The notes beneath the pieces were generated by a model. The model worked only from the letters and a program-made list of their open reading frames with translations. It was not told the origin of the DNA and did no database searches. Below, piece after piece: positions 1-8,718 of a stretch of 64,000 nucleotides of DNA. The translations under genes and the position numbers were made by a program. Within the stretch, counting starts at the first letter, position 1, and every line of letters starts with the position of its first letter. Source of the DNA: Bacteroidetes bacterium HGW-Bacteroidetes-7 (GTDB lineage Bacteria; Bacteroidota; Bacteroidia; Bacteroidales; UBA932); NCBI GenBank assembly GCA_002842465.1, contig PHDA01000005.1, forward strand, positions 45,112-109,111, given 5' to 3'.

Positions 1-765
1 GGGGTATTATTCCCGGGAGCCGGAGATGGAATGACCTACAAAGGATACAATTCTGCCGATAAGGTGTACTATGTAAACGAATCCTTTCTGAATATACCAC
101 TTACACAGGAAAAATACATTGTTGATTTTCCGGTGAGGGTTTCAGGAGATTCCCTTAAGCGTGACAGAGTGGTTGCGTTTGATATAGATCCTGAGATAAC
201 TACGGCTATCCCATCACAGTACAAAATTGTTGATGCGATTATCCCGGCAGGAAAACAATACGGAAGAATCAGGTTTGAACTAACCAGAGATCCTGTATTA
301 AATAGTGCTTCTGTTAAAGTCGGAATTATTCTTAAAGATTCAGAAGACCTTAAGGTGGGCTCGAACGAGTACAAAAAAGGCATTCTAACATGGAGTAATA
401 TGCTTGCTATGTTCCCTAATTCGGCCAGCTATGTTAGAACTTACAACTGTATTATACTATCTCCATTTACAAAGCTTGGTACATCAAGCGCCTATTATAG
501 CCCAAATGCACATAAGGCGATAATTGATGCACTTGGATGGCCTATTAATTTCTGGCCAACTTTCTCAAGCGGATTTGCTGACCCGAGTACAGGAACCAGT
601 CCTATGTTTGGAGCATACTATACAGACCTTTACGCACAAAAGCTCAAGACTTATCTTGATGAATATGCTGCAGCAAATGGTGGTGTAAGGCTAAAACACA
701 ACGCAGGTACAGATAATGGAAAAGATATTCAGCCAAGAATCACAGGTGCTGTTTATATTCCCTAA
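1..765 (+). CDS. DUF4843-type surface lipoprotein, 5'-truncated by window edge
   Basis: The reading frame is open from base 1, so the gene starts upstream and the N-terminus, including the expected lipoprotein signal, is missing. The visible 254 residues resemble DUF4843 proteins, small outer-membrane lipoproteins found in Bacteroidota SusC/SusD-type nutrient uptake loci. The next genes, a PKD-like lipoprotein and two DUF5117/DUF4953-type metalloproteases, are the usual companions of DUF4843 in such operons, which supports the call. The gap to the next gene is about 20 bases, consistent with one transcript. The exact ligand is unknown; peptide or glycoprotein capture is an inference from the protease neighbours. 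Confidence 0.7.
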   Translation, partial: GVLFPGAGDGMTYKGYNSADKVYYVNESFLNIPLTQEKYIVDFPVRVSGDSLKRDRVVAFDIDPEITTAIPSQYKIVDAIIPAGKQYGRIRFELTRDPVLNSASVKVGIILKDSEDLKVGSNEYKKGILTWSNMLAMFPNSASYVRTYNCIILSPFTKLGTSSAYYSPNAHKAIIDALGWPINFWPTFSSGFADPSTGTSPMFGAYYTDLYAQKLKTYLDEYAAANGGVRLKHNAGTDNGKDIQPRITGAVYIP

Positions 766-784
766 TCATTAAATGACATTAACA

Positions 785-2389
785 ATGAAAAGAATAATAT
801 ATAATTCAATAGCTTTATTGCTGGTGGCAGTACTTTTTAGCGGCTGTTACACAGACAAGTCCGGACTGGACATAAATAAAATCAGTGACATAGAGATTGA
901 GACTCCAAATATGTCGTCTATACTCAGGGTTGAGTATCTTGAAGCTGTAACTTTTGAACCAACTGTTAAAGTGGGCACTGCCGTTAATCCAACGGGGATA
1001 TCATACAGATGGGAGATAAACCAGACTCCCGGATCTACAGACTTGATTGTTCTGGGTGAAGACAGGGTATTAAATGCAACAATTAAAAACACAATACTGT
1101 CTGCGGCTTATACACTGATATTCACCGCAATTGATGATAAAAGCGGAGTTGAATTTCAGAAAAGCTGGCCTGTATTTGTAAGCAGTGCATTCCGCGAAGG
1201 AATTGTTGTTGCCGATACAAAGAACGGTACCACATCGGACCTTTCACTTGTAATGGATAACGACATTACTACTTCTTATGAAAAGGGAGAAACTATTAAG
1301 CGCAATCTTTGGGAGACCTCAACAGGTTCAGCACACTCCGGACTGATAAAGAGTATTGCTTATACACTTCACAAACCATCTCCAATTCTTACCAAGAATG
1401 TTATTACGACAATTTTTGCCAACAAGGACATCAAAATGTACGATAGCGAGAACTATTCGGTGTACAAGACTGCAGAGCAATTATTCCCTGGAAAGAACGC
1501 AAGTTTTGATCCTCAGGCATTTTACACAATAAATAATGCTACATGGATTCTGGTGGCCAACAATGTTGCATATCTTTTTGCAAACAATCAGGGTATTACC
1601 TCATTCCTTTTGCCTGCTTCAGGAGTGAACTATGTTGACAATTCAATTATGGTTGCAGATAACTCTTCCGGTTCCGGTCCATACGCACTTTGGTACAACA
1701 ACAATACCGGTAAGTTCTACAACATCTCTATGACCTTTACAACTCCTGCAAGTGGTGGGGAATATACCAATCAGGGTGTATTTAATCCAACCAATGTTCC
1801 TGACAGGAGAATGGTTGCAGGTGATATCTCTGTTGACGGTGTTACTCCAACTATGCTTTTGAAAAATCAGGTGACAGGTAACTATGAACTTTATGCAATA
1901 TCTTTCGGTTATTACGATGCAAACTGGAATCTTACACCCTCTGCTCCAAAGCTTAAGGTTGAACTTCCGGTTGCACTTACTCCAATCTTAAACTCTGCAG
2001 TATCTGTGTTTTTCAACATGTTTGACCCGATTATGTATGTTGCAACTCCAACAAAAATATATGCAGTAAATTTTGGAGGTGGTATTGTTTCATATAGTGA
2101 GAAGTACACAGCTCCAGCAGGAGAACAGATAACCAAGGCAAAACTCTTTGTGCAGGGCAGATACCGCCTAAACAGACAAGACTTTAACGAAACCAACGGT
2201 CCTGTATTTGAGGCTCCACTTGCCCTTAATACAAAAGCTGTTGTAATATCTACTTCAAAAGGCGAATATGAAGGTCAGATTTATGTTATCCCTCACGGAA
2301 CACCGGGAACGGGTAATCTAAACGGAGCACAGGCAAAGAAATATTCAGGATTTGGTAAAGTACTTGACTTTACATTCCAGGGACAATAA
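785..2389 (+). CDS. PKD-like family lipoprotein
   Basis: A 534-residue surface lipoprotein. The N-terminus is a lipoprotein signal: a short basic start, a hydrophobic run and the lipobox LFSGC, so the mature protein begins at the Cys about residue 20. I chose the ATG at 785 because it directly precedes the signal peptide; an in-frame ATG at 773 is possible. Residues 30-130 have the beta-rich character of a PKD-like domain, followed by a long region resembling a repeated-strand (propeller-like) fold. It sits between a DUF4843 lipoprotein and two metalloprotease-family genes, so it is probably a surface accessory of a SusC/D-type uptake system. Family assignment rests on recall of this gene order and the N-terminal sequence. 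Confidence 0.7.
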   Translation: MKRIIYNSIALLLVAVLFSGCYTDKSGLDINKISDIEIETPNMSSILRVEYLEAVTFEPTVKVGTAVNPTGISYRWEINQTPGSTDLIVLGEDRVLNATIKNTILSAAYTLIFTAIDDKSGVEFQKSWPVFVSSAFREGIVVADTKNGTTSDLSLVMDNDITTSYEKGETIKRNLWETSTGSAHSGLIKSIAYTLHKPSPILTKNVITTIFANKDIKMYDSENYSVYKTAEQLFPGKNASFDPQAFYTINNATWILVANNVAYLFANNQGITSFLLPASGVNYVDNSIMVADNSSGSGPYALWYNNNTGKFYNISMTFTTPASGGEYTNQGVFNPTNVPDRRMVAGDISVDGVTPTMLLKNQVTGNYELYAISFGYYDANWNLTPSAPKLKVELPVALTPILNSAVSVFFNMFDPIMYVATPTKIYAVNFGGGIVSYSEKYTAPAGEQITKAKLFVQGRYRLNRQDFNETNGPVFEAPLALNTKAVVISTSKGEYEGQIYVIPHGTPGTGNLNGAQAKKYSGFGKVLDFTFQGQ

Positions 2390-2401
2390 AAAATATACTT
2401 A

Positions 2402-5032
2402 ATGAGAAAATTATTCCTAACGAGCGCCCTATTTGTATTAACCTGCAGCCTTTTTGCTGCTTCAGGCGTAGCGCCGGTTTATCAAAACAAGAAAGATGAG
2501 AAAGAGAAAACTGCTCCCAAAAAGGATTCAGTTTCGGCGTACGACAAGTTGTTTAAAGAGAAGCATGAAACAGCAAAGGGTATGTTTACCCTGCATAAAG
2601 TAAAGGAGAAGGTATATTTTGAGATACCGCTCAATATGCTGGGTAGGCAGATGCTTATTGCATCAACGGTTACAGAGACCAGTGATAACGGAAATGGAAT
2701 TGTGGGGGGTAAACCCGGTCCGATTCATATAGCATTTACTAAATCGGCTGAGAGTATTCAGCTTAGAAGAATAAACAGCGATGTGATAACAGACAATTCA
2801 GAATCCAATATTGCAGAGGCAATCAGAAGGAGTAGTATTGGCTCAATAATGAGAAGTATGAAAATCGAGGCATATTCCAACGACAGCACTGCTGTCGTTG
2901 TGGATATGACCAGTTTTTTTGTAGGTGACAATAAAGACCTTACACCGTTTGACATTTACAGTCAATACACAATGTTCAACGGTCTTAAAAGAACCGAGAG
3001 CTTCCAGCAGGATAAGTCATTTCTCGGAGGCATTAAGTCTTTTAGTGACAACCTTGTTGTAACCAGTACATTAAGTTATAATTATACCCTCACTGATGTA
3101 AGAACAAGCAGGACAATTGTAAAAGATGAGCCTTTTACGGCTGTAGTTTCCAGATCAATTGTTTTGCTCAGAGAACAACCGGTGAGGCCAAGAAATGCTG
3201 ACTACAGGGTTGCAGTATTCCCTACCGGTAAGTATATGTTTGGTGAGAAGGAGCAATCTTCGAAGCTTATATATTATGCCAACAGATGGAATCTGGAGCC
3301 TAAGGATATTGAAGCATTCCGCGCAGGTAAACTAAGTGAGCCAGTTAAACCAATAATTTTCTACATTGACAGCAACTTCCCTGAAAAGTGGAAGCCGTTT
3401 ATCAAAGAGGGAGTAGAGCAATGGAATGAGCTTTTTGAGGAGATTGGATTCAAAAATGCCATTAAGGCTGTTGATTTCCCAAAGGATGATCCCGAATTTG
3501 ACCCGGATAACATTAAATATTCTTGCGTAAGATATGCTCCCATTGGAATTCAAAATGCGATGGGCCCATCTTGGGTTGATCCAAGGTCTGGTGAGATAAT
3601 AAACGCTTCTGTATATCTCTATCATGACATTATCAAACTGTTGAATAACTGGATGTTTGTTCAGATTTCACCTGCAGACAAAAGGATTCAGACCAAAAAT
3701 ATTCCTGAAGATATCATGAATGACGGTATTAGATATGTTGTTGCCCACGAGGTAGGTCACTGCCTTGGTTTTATGCACAATATGAGTGCTTCCAATGTCA
3801 TCCCAACCGACTCTTTACGTTCGGCAACTTACACAAACGAAGTTGGGACTACAACTTCAATTATGGATTATGCAAGGTTTAATTACGTTGCACAACCTGG
3901 AGATAAGGAGCGGGGTGTAAAGCTGACTCCTCCAAGATTCGGTGAATATGACAAATTTCTTATCAAGTGGAGTTATTCATACTACCCGGAGACAAAGAGT
4001 GCCAACGAAGAGGCAAAAATTTTGTCTGACATGGTTAGCGAGGCAATCAAAAACCCTGTTTACAGATATGGCAAGCAGCTCTCTTACCCTCTAGACCCAA
4101 GATCACAAACCGAAGACCTTGGAGATGATGCAATAAAGGCTACCCTTTATGGTATTCAAAACCTCAAGTACCTTTTAAACAACCTCAATTCATGGGTTGC
4201 TGCAGAGGACGAGGACTTCTCTTACAGGACTGAGATTTACGACGGTGTTGTTATGCAATACTTTAGATACATTAACCATGTTTTTGCCTATGTAGGTGGT
4301 ATATACCTTAATGAGGTAAAAGTGGGTGATGATATGTTGCCTTTCGAAAGTGTAGAGCGTGAAAAACAGATAGCTGCACTTAATTTTATGATGAGCCAGG
4401 TAAAAGATCTTGATTGGTTACACAATGAAGAGCTTATGAAGAACATTACTATCATGGGTTCTGCTAAAGAGCTTTTGCAAAGAGTAATTGCGCAGGCTGT
4501 TGTTGCTGCTCCTGTCAAGGTTATGTTATCTTCTTCGATTGCAAAAGACCCATATACCTTTAATCAGTGTTCTGATGATGTTTTCAATTTTGTTTGGGAG
4601 CCTGCTGTAAAGAGAAGGAAACTTTCAGAAATTGAGAAATTTATGCAGACCGAATACATTACCAGTGTTCTTAACACAAGCAATGTTGCTAAGCTGATAA
4701 GTGGGATGGGAGTTTCAGAAAATGCACAGATTTCACTTAATGATATTCTTGCTAAGGAGGACAGGCAGTCACGGTTCACAAAACAGATGCAGACAATCTC
4801 TGCTTTTGAATCTCTTCCTTTAGCCGGACAAGATATGAATCCGGTTGCAGGTTACGGTGTCCCTTCTACAAAATTCAGCATTGTGTTCAATCCTGAGACC
4901 AATTTCTATAACTACCTTGTCAAGGCTAAAAAAGTTCTGGAATCTGCTTCTAAATCACGTGCTCCAAAAGAGGATAAGCTTCACTATGAGCTTCTTCTCA
5001 AAAAAATAAACTCAGTTCTAAAAGTACAATAG
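2402..5032 (+). CDS. zinc-dependent metalloprotease (DUF5117/DUF4953 family), active-site intact
   Basis: An 876-residue exported protein with an N-terminal signal peptide (hydrophobic residues about 4-19). It carries a complete metzincin zinc site, HEVGHCLGFMH, at residues 449-459, with H449, H453 and H459 as expected metal ligands and E450 as catalytic base. A Met-turn-like SIMDY follows at M488. The N-terminal part (about 40-200) corresponds to DUF5118/DUF5117 and the catalytic part to DUF4953. It lies 12 bases after the PKD-like lipoprotein and 10 bases before a paralogue, so all are probably co-transcribed. The role is likely extracytoplasmic protein or peptide cleavage linked to nutrient uptake; the substrate is unknown. 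Confidence 0.85.
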   Translation: MRKLFLTSALFVLTCSLFAASGVAPVYQNKKDEKEKTAPKKDSVSAYDKLFKEKHETAKGMFTLHKVKEKVYFEIPLNMLGRQMLIASTVTETSDNGNGIVGGKPGPIHIAFTKSAESIQLRRINSDVITDNSESNIAEAIRRSSIGSIMRSMKIEAYSNDSTAVVVDMTSFFVGDNKDLTPFDIYSQYTMFNGLKRTESFQQDKSFLGGIKSFSDNLVVTSTLSYNYTLTDVRTSRTIVKDEPFTAVVSRSIVLLREQPVRPRNADYRVAVFPTGKYMFGEKEQSSKLIYYANRWNLEPKDIEAFRAGKLSEPVKPIIFYIDSNFPEKWKPFIKEGVEQWNELFEEIGFKNAIKAVDFPKDDPEFDPDNIKYSCVRYAPIGIQNAMGPSWVDPRSGEIINASVYLYHDIIKLLNNWMFVQISPADKRIQTKNIPEDIMNDGIRYVVAHEVGHCLGFMHNMSASNVIPTDSLRSATYTNEVGTTTSIMDYARFNYVAQPGDKERGVKLTPPRFGEYDKFLIKWSYSYYPETKSANEEAKILSDMVSEAIKNPVYRYGKQLSYPLDPRSQTEDLGDDAIKATLYGIQNLKYLLNNLNSWVAAEDEDFSYRTEIYDGVVMQYFRYINHVFAYVGGIYLNEVKVGDDMLPFESVEREKQIAALNFMMSQVKDLDWLHNEELMKNITIMGSAKELLQRVIAQAVVAAPVKVMLSSSIAKDPYTFNQCSDDVFNFVWEPAVKRRKLSEIEKFMQTEYITSVLNTSNVAKLISGMGVSENAQISLNDILAKEDRQSRFTKQMQTISAFESLPLAGQDMNPVAGYGVPSTKFSIVFNPETNFYNYLVKAKKVLESASKSRAPKEDKLHYELLLKKINSVLKVQ

Positions 5033-5042
5033 TTAACCAAGG

Positions 5043-7805
5043 ATGAATATGATAAAGAAATTATTAATTCTGACTCTTATCTCCTGCAGTGCTTTTGTAC
5101 TGAACGCACAGAGTAAGAGTAAGACAACGGATAAAAAAGATACATCAAAAACGGAGAGTGCCGACACTACAAAAAAACTCTCTGCTTATGAAAAGCTTTT
5201 TGACAAAAAGAAAAATGTTACCACTTCTGTGGGAATTATTACCCTTCATAATGTAGAGGGGAAGGTTTACTTTGAATTTCCATTAAACCTTATCGGCAGA
5301 AGTTTTCTGATGAGCTCTTTGGTTGATAATGTGAGTGATATGAGCCTGAGTTACGCGGGTCAAAGACCTTCGAGACCTTCTCATATCAATTTTTCAAAAA
5401 CAGACTCTCTTGTTCAGGTAAGGCTCGTGCCGATTCCTAAAATTGTTGACTCTGATGATGCGGGAATTCAGGAGGCTGTGGACAGAAGTTCATTGCCATC
5501 AGTTATAAACTCAGTACCCATTTTGGCTTACAATAAAGATAGCAGCGCAATTGTTTTTGATGTTACCTCTTTCTTTGTGTCCGGTGCTAAGCATATAGGA
5601 ACTCTTAACGCCTCCTCTTTTGGTGGTTTTATTCAAAAGGTTGCTACTTTCAGCAAAGAGCTTTCGGCTCTTAACTATGTCGAAGCCTATGATGATAACA
5701 TATCTGTTGTAAGCAACATGACCTACACTTTCAAAACCTTCTTTCTTGGAATGGAATCCGGAGGTTCGGAGTACCTTACAGTAGAGATGAGGACAACTTT
5801 AAGCTTGCTGCCGGAGGAGAAATTCAGACACCGTTATGCTGATTACAGAATTGGTACAAGTGTGACTGAATTTGAAAAAATTGACAGCAAGGAGCAGGGG
5901 ACAAAACTTAGCTATCTCTCCAACAGGTGGAGACTTGAACCAAAGGATGCTGAGGCTCATCGCTCAGGTAAATTGAGTGAGCCAATAAAACCAATAGTAT
6001 TCTATGTTGATACTCTGTTTATTCCTTCGTGGAGAGAGGCTATTAAAAAGGGTCTGCTAAAATGGAATGAATCTTTTGAAAAGATTGGTTTTAAGGATGT
6101 AATCAGGGTATACGATTACCCTTCGAAAAGTGAGGATCCTAAGTTTAGTGCCGGTAATGCTTCTTATAACTGTGTTAAATATGCGCAGACTCCATCGAGG
6201 GGAATTGCCAGGCATATAAATACAGATCCAAGATCGGGTGAAATTCTGAGTGCCTCAATACTTTTCTTCAGAGACTCTCCGGTTACTCTTCAAAGGGAGA
6301 GAATTTACCAGACAGCCGCAGTTGAGCCGGGAGTGAGAGGTTATGAGCTTCCTGATGATCTGATGGCAAATTCAATTGAGTTGGCTATGATGAGGGAGAT
6401 GGGCTATTGCCTTGGTCTCACCACCAACCTTGCTGCATCTTCATGGATGCCTGTTGACTCTCTCCGATCTGCAACTTTTACTCAAAAAGAGGGAATTACC
6501 TCTTCCGTTATGGATCAAATCAGGTACAACTACATTGCTCAGCCTGGCGATATTGAAAAGGGTGTTAAGCTAACTGCAGATAAACCTGGTGTTTATGACC
6601 ACTATGCAATTGAGTGGCTCTACAAACCAAACTATGCTGCAAAGACGCCTGCTCAGGAGGTTGCTTCTCTTAGAGAACTTATCTCTTCAAAGATTGATGA
6701 TCCTCGCTTTTACTATGGCAGAGAGCAGAACTGGAGCGCATATTTTGACCCGCGATCTTTGGTTGAAGACCTTGGAAACGACAAAATCAAGGCTGCTCAG
6801 TATGGGATCAATACTCTCCAATATGTAAGTGAGAATGCTACAAAATGGGTTAATAAAAATGAAGCTGACGAATCTTACAGAGAGCTCTTTATCGATTTTA
6901 TTTTCCTTAAACTATACGACTATTACAGAAGTCTTATGGTAAACATAGGCGGAATAGAGATTAACAGCAAATATGAGGGAGATCCTGCACCTACGTTTGT
7001 TCCGGTTGATAAGAGAATTCAGAGGGAGAGTCTTTTATATATGCTCAACCAGGCTGATGACCTTACCTGGGCCGACAACAAAGATCTGCTTATGATGTCC
7101 GGTATGAACCCATCTTTCTCAAAATATCTCTCTAACAGCCTTGCAAGATTACCATTCCAGAGAATTTCGATGGTTGCTTTTGCTCAGACAAAATCTGCCG
7201 ACGCATACACAGTTGATGAGATGCTTACTGACCTTTCTGAGTTTGCTTTTAAAAATATTAGCAAAGGTTTGGACCCATCTGAAGCTCAAAGGGCAACGCT
7301 CATATCCTTAACACAAGTTTTGCTTGGAGGCTCTAATCTGCCAAACGTTATCACAGCCAGGGCCAAGAATAGAGCGGCATTCCAGTTTGCTGACATTCAG
7401 CTTGCAGCAGAGGATAACTACATGTCTTACGAAAATATTAGGGCACGTTGTTTCCCTGACGAGGTGATGATTGATCATTCAGGCGATTTGAACAATTCCT
7501 TAATGTTCGATTTGAGCGACGACTCTAAATCTGGATATAACATGATCTCAGGATTTGGGTTCAACAACCTAATGGGAAATGGCTTAAACGGTTCATCGGA
7601 TAACGGGTTTGAACGATCAAATTTTCAACCACTTGTCTCGATAAAATATTTGACCGATCAAAACCTCGCTCCGCTATACTACAAGCACCTTTTAGAGCTA
7701 AGATCGAAACTTAAATCCTACAGATCAAGGGCAAAATCTCAAGAGTCAAAAAACAAGATTGACTACCTTATTTTGTCAATAGATAAAGGGTTGGGCAAGA
7801 ACTAG
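5043..7805 (+). CDS. metalloprotease-family paralogue with degenerate zinc site (pseudo-protease)
   Basis: A 920-residue paralogue of the preceding gene, with the same length class, signal peptide and domain order. Alignment around the active site shows the change HEVGHCLGFMH to REMGYCLGLTT: all three zinc-ligand histidines are replaced (R451, Y455, T461), while E452, the glycines and the Met-turn (SVMDQ, M490) remain. The flanking blocks (DSLRSAT, QPGD, KGVKL) are well conserved, so the reading frame is intact and not decaying. The likely state is a folded but zinc-free, catalytically inactive protein, perhaps a binding partner or regulator of the active copy. A signal sequence with MIKKLLIL suggests 5043 or 5049 as start. 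Last gene of the operon. Confidence 0.82.
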   Translation: MNMIKKLLILTLISCSAFVLNAQSKSKTTDKKDTSKTESADTTKKLSAYEKLFDKKKNVTTSVGIITLHNVEGKVYFEFPLNLIGRSFLMSSLVDNVSDMSLSYAGQRPSRPSHINFSKTDSLVQVRLVPIPKIVDSDDAGIQEAVDRSSLPSVINSVPILAYNKDSSAIVFDVTSFFVSGAKHIGTLNASSFGGFIQKVATFSKELSALNYVEAYDDNISVVSNMTYTFKTFFLGMESGGSEYLTVEMRTTLSLLPEEKFRHRYADYRIGTSVTEFEKIDSKEQGTKLSYLSNRWRLEPKDAEAHRSGKLSEPIKPIVFYVDTLFIPSWREAIKKGLLKWNESFEKIGFKDVIRVYDYPSKSEDPKFSAGNASYNCVKYAQTPSRGIARHINTDPRSGEILSASILFFRDSPVTLQRERIYQTAAVEPGVRGYELPDDLMANSIELAMMREMGYCLGLTTNLAASSWMPVDSLRSATFTQKEGITSSVMDQIRYNYIAQPGDIEKGVKLTADKPGVYDHYAIEWLYKPNYAAKTPAQEVASLRELISSKIDDPRFYYGREQNWSAYFDPRSLVEDLGNDKIKAAQYGINTLQYVSENATKWVNKNEADESYRELFIDFIFLKLYDYYRSLMVNIGGIEINSKYEGDPAPTFVPVDKRIQRESLLYMLNQADDLTWADNKDLLMMSGMNPSFSKYLSNSLARLPFQRISMVAFAQTKSADAYTVDEMLTDLSEFAFKNISKGLDPSEAQRATLISLTQVLLGGSNLPNVITARAKNRAAFQFADIQLAAEDNYMSYENIRARCFPDEVMIDHSGDLNNSLMFDLSDDSKSGYNMISGFGFNNLMGNGLNGSSDNGFERSNFQPLVSIKYLTDQNLAPLYYKHLLELRSKLKSYRSRAKSQESKNKIDYLILSIDKGLGKN

Positions 7806-7824
7806 AACTCAAAAGGAGCTATTA

Positions 7825-7956
7825 ATGAAAATATTAAAGGAATATATTACAATAATAATTCAATTGAATAAAAGGTTATTAGATAATCAGCAAAAAGCAG
7901 GTATCATGATGTTTGCGGAATATTCATGGTTCTTTAGGATGGAACTGGAAACTTAA
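7825..7956 (+). CDS. possible small ORF, 43 aa
   Basis: A short frame begins with ATG 19 bases after the metalloprotease paralogue and encodes a hydrophobic start (MKILKEYITIIIQL) and an aromatic tail. An AGGAG run lies 8 bases upstream of the ATG, unusual for this phylum, where Shine-Dalgarno sites are weak. I recognise no family. It could be a small membrane-associated peptide or chance. Confidence 0.25.
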   Translation: MKILKEYITIIIQLNKRLLDNQQKAGIMMFAEYSWFFRMELET

Positions 7957-8021
7957 GTTTTGGTTAGTATTTAAGTGTGTGCTCTTTTAGTTAGGGGAGC
8001 TCAAATATCTGCCGCTGATTT

Positions 8022-8050
8022 AAAGGGATCTCAAACGAGGTCCCTTTTTT
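8022..8050 (+). terminator. hairpin plus T-run
   Basis: An 11-bp stem (8022-8032 with 8037-8047, one T-G wobble) closes a 4-base loop and runs into a T tract. It would end transcripts from the protease operon. A closely similar hairpin occurs at 9899-9924, and both are followed within a few bases by the repeat core CTCCGCGCCAGTTTGTGGTA. Confidence 0.65.
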
Positions 8051-8145
8051 TATCTCCGCGCCAGTTTGTGGTATACGCAATCGCCACTTCTGCAATGGAA
8101 AGCTCATTATTCGCAACGCAGTTTTTTTTAACGCTTTTTTCTTTG

Positions 8146-8214
8146 TGTTTTTCGGGGCTTCCGGAACGCCTCCCTTCGGTCGTTGAACGGTCCTCAGCCT
8201 TTTTCCGAAAAACA
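8146..8214. repeat. long-range hairpin within intergenic repeat
   Basis: The 10-base arms TGTTTTTCGG (8146-8155) and CCGAAAAACA (8205-8214) are perfect inverted repeats around a 49-base, GC-richer interior. That interior contains a spaced direct repeat of CGGTC (8177 and 8188). The richer GC and structured nature stand out from the AT-rich surroundings. Confidence 0.55.
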
Positions 8215-8290
8215 ATACAGAAAATAAGCTAAAAAACAGATGTTGCTCATAGTTGAGCTTTTCCATTGCATTATTCAATCCCTGCAATAA

Positions 8291-8435
8291 AATTTCTCCG
8301 CGCCAGTTTTGGACAACTTATTGCTATTTAGCGCGTTGCAAATAAGACTTTTTGAAAATTAACACTTTATGGCTAAAGTCTATTTTATAAGCACTTGTTA
8401 TTCAGAAACATGTCCAAAACTGGCGCGGAGAAATT
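8291..8435. repeat. inverted-repeat element 1 (25-bp perfect arms)
   Basis: The arms at 8291-8315 and 8411-8435 are perfect reverse complements over 25 bases, both containing the core CTCCGCGCCAGTTT and ending in TTGGACA. They bound a 95-base AT-rich interior. The outer right side continues with TTTGCATTGTTGGAATTTT, which is also present after element 2 at 10056. Candidates are a miniature mobile element, an invertible segment or an RNA hairpin. Confidence 0.8.
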
Positions 8436-8466
8436 TGCATTGTTGGAATTTTGTTTGATACATATG

Positions 8467-8573
8467 ATCCCTGGGAATTCTTTCCTTTCGGCTCATAATC
8501 AGCAATTTAACTACATTGCCACAAAATAGCTAAGTGTTACATTATCAGCAAAGAGGAAATAATTCCCAGGGAT
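8467..8573. repeat. inverted-repeat element (13-bp arms, unrelated sequence)
   Basis: ATCCCTGGGAATT at 8467-8479 is perfectly inverted at 8561-8573, and pairing continues inward with TTTCCT/AGGAAA after a short mismatch. The interior is about 81 bases, similar in size to elements 1 and 2, but the arm sequence is different. Confidence 0.7.
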
Positions 8574-8718
8574 TGATTTGAACTAATTTTTAATTTATTT
8601 AGTAAAATACTTTGGGTTATCATTTAAAGTATTAATTTTATGTCTCTGTAATATATTGGATTACAACCTCCAGGGTATATAATTTTATCATTTATTAACA
8701 TTACTTTATTTTTTTATT

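Larger units (their letters stand above)
7957..8718. other. long gene-poor, repeat-rich intergenic region
   Basis: No convincing gene is seen here. The stretch contains a terminator-like hairpin (8022-8047), three copies of the core CTCCGCGCCAGTTT (8054, 8296 and, inverted, 8417-8430), a long imperfect hairpin (8146-8214) and two inverted-repeat pairs (8291-8435, 8467-8573). Overlapping frames on both strands at 7975-8287 lack family resemblance and span the repeats, so I do not call them genes. The last 145 bases before the next gene are AT-rich and without clear structure. Confidence 0.7.

Noticed and set aside
5043..7805. Second metalloprotease as a pseudogene
   Set aside because: The frame is intact over 920 residues and non-catalytic blocks are conserved; a folded inactive paralogue fits better.
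7975..8287. Overlapping open frames of 85 and 98 codons on opposite strands
   Set aside because: They run through repeat cores, hairpins and a terminator, have no signal or domain, and mirror each other; more likely by-products of repeats.
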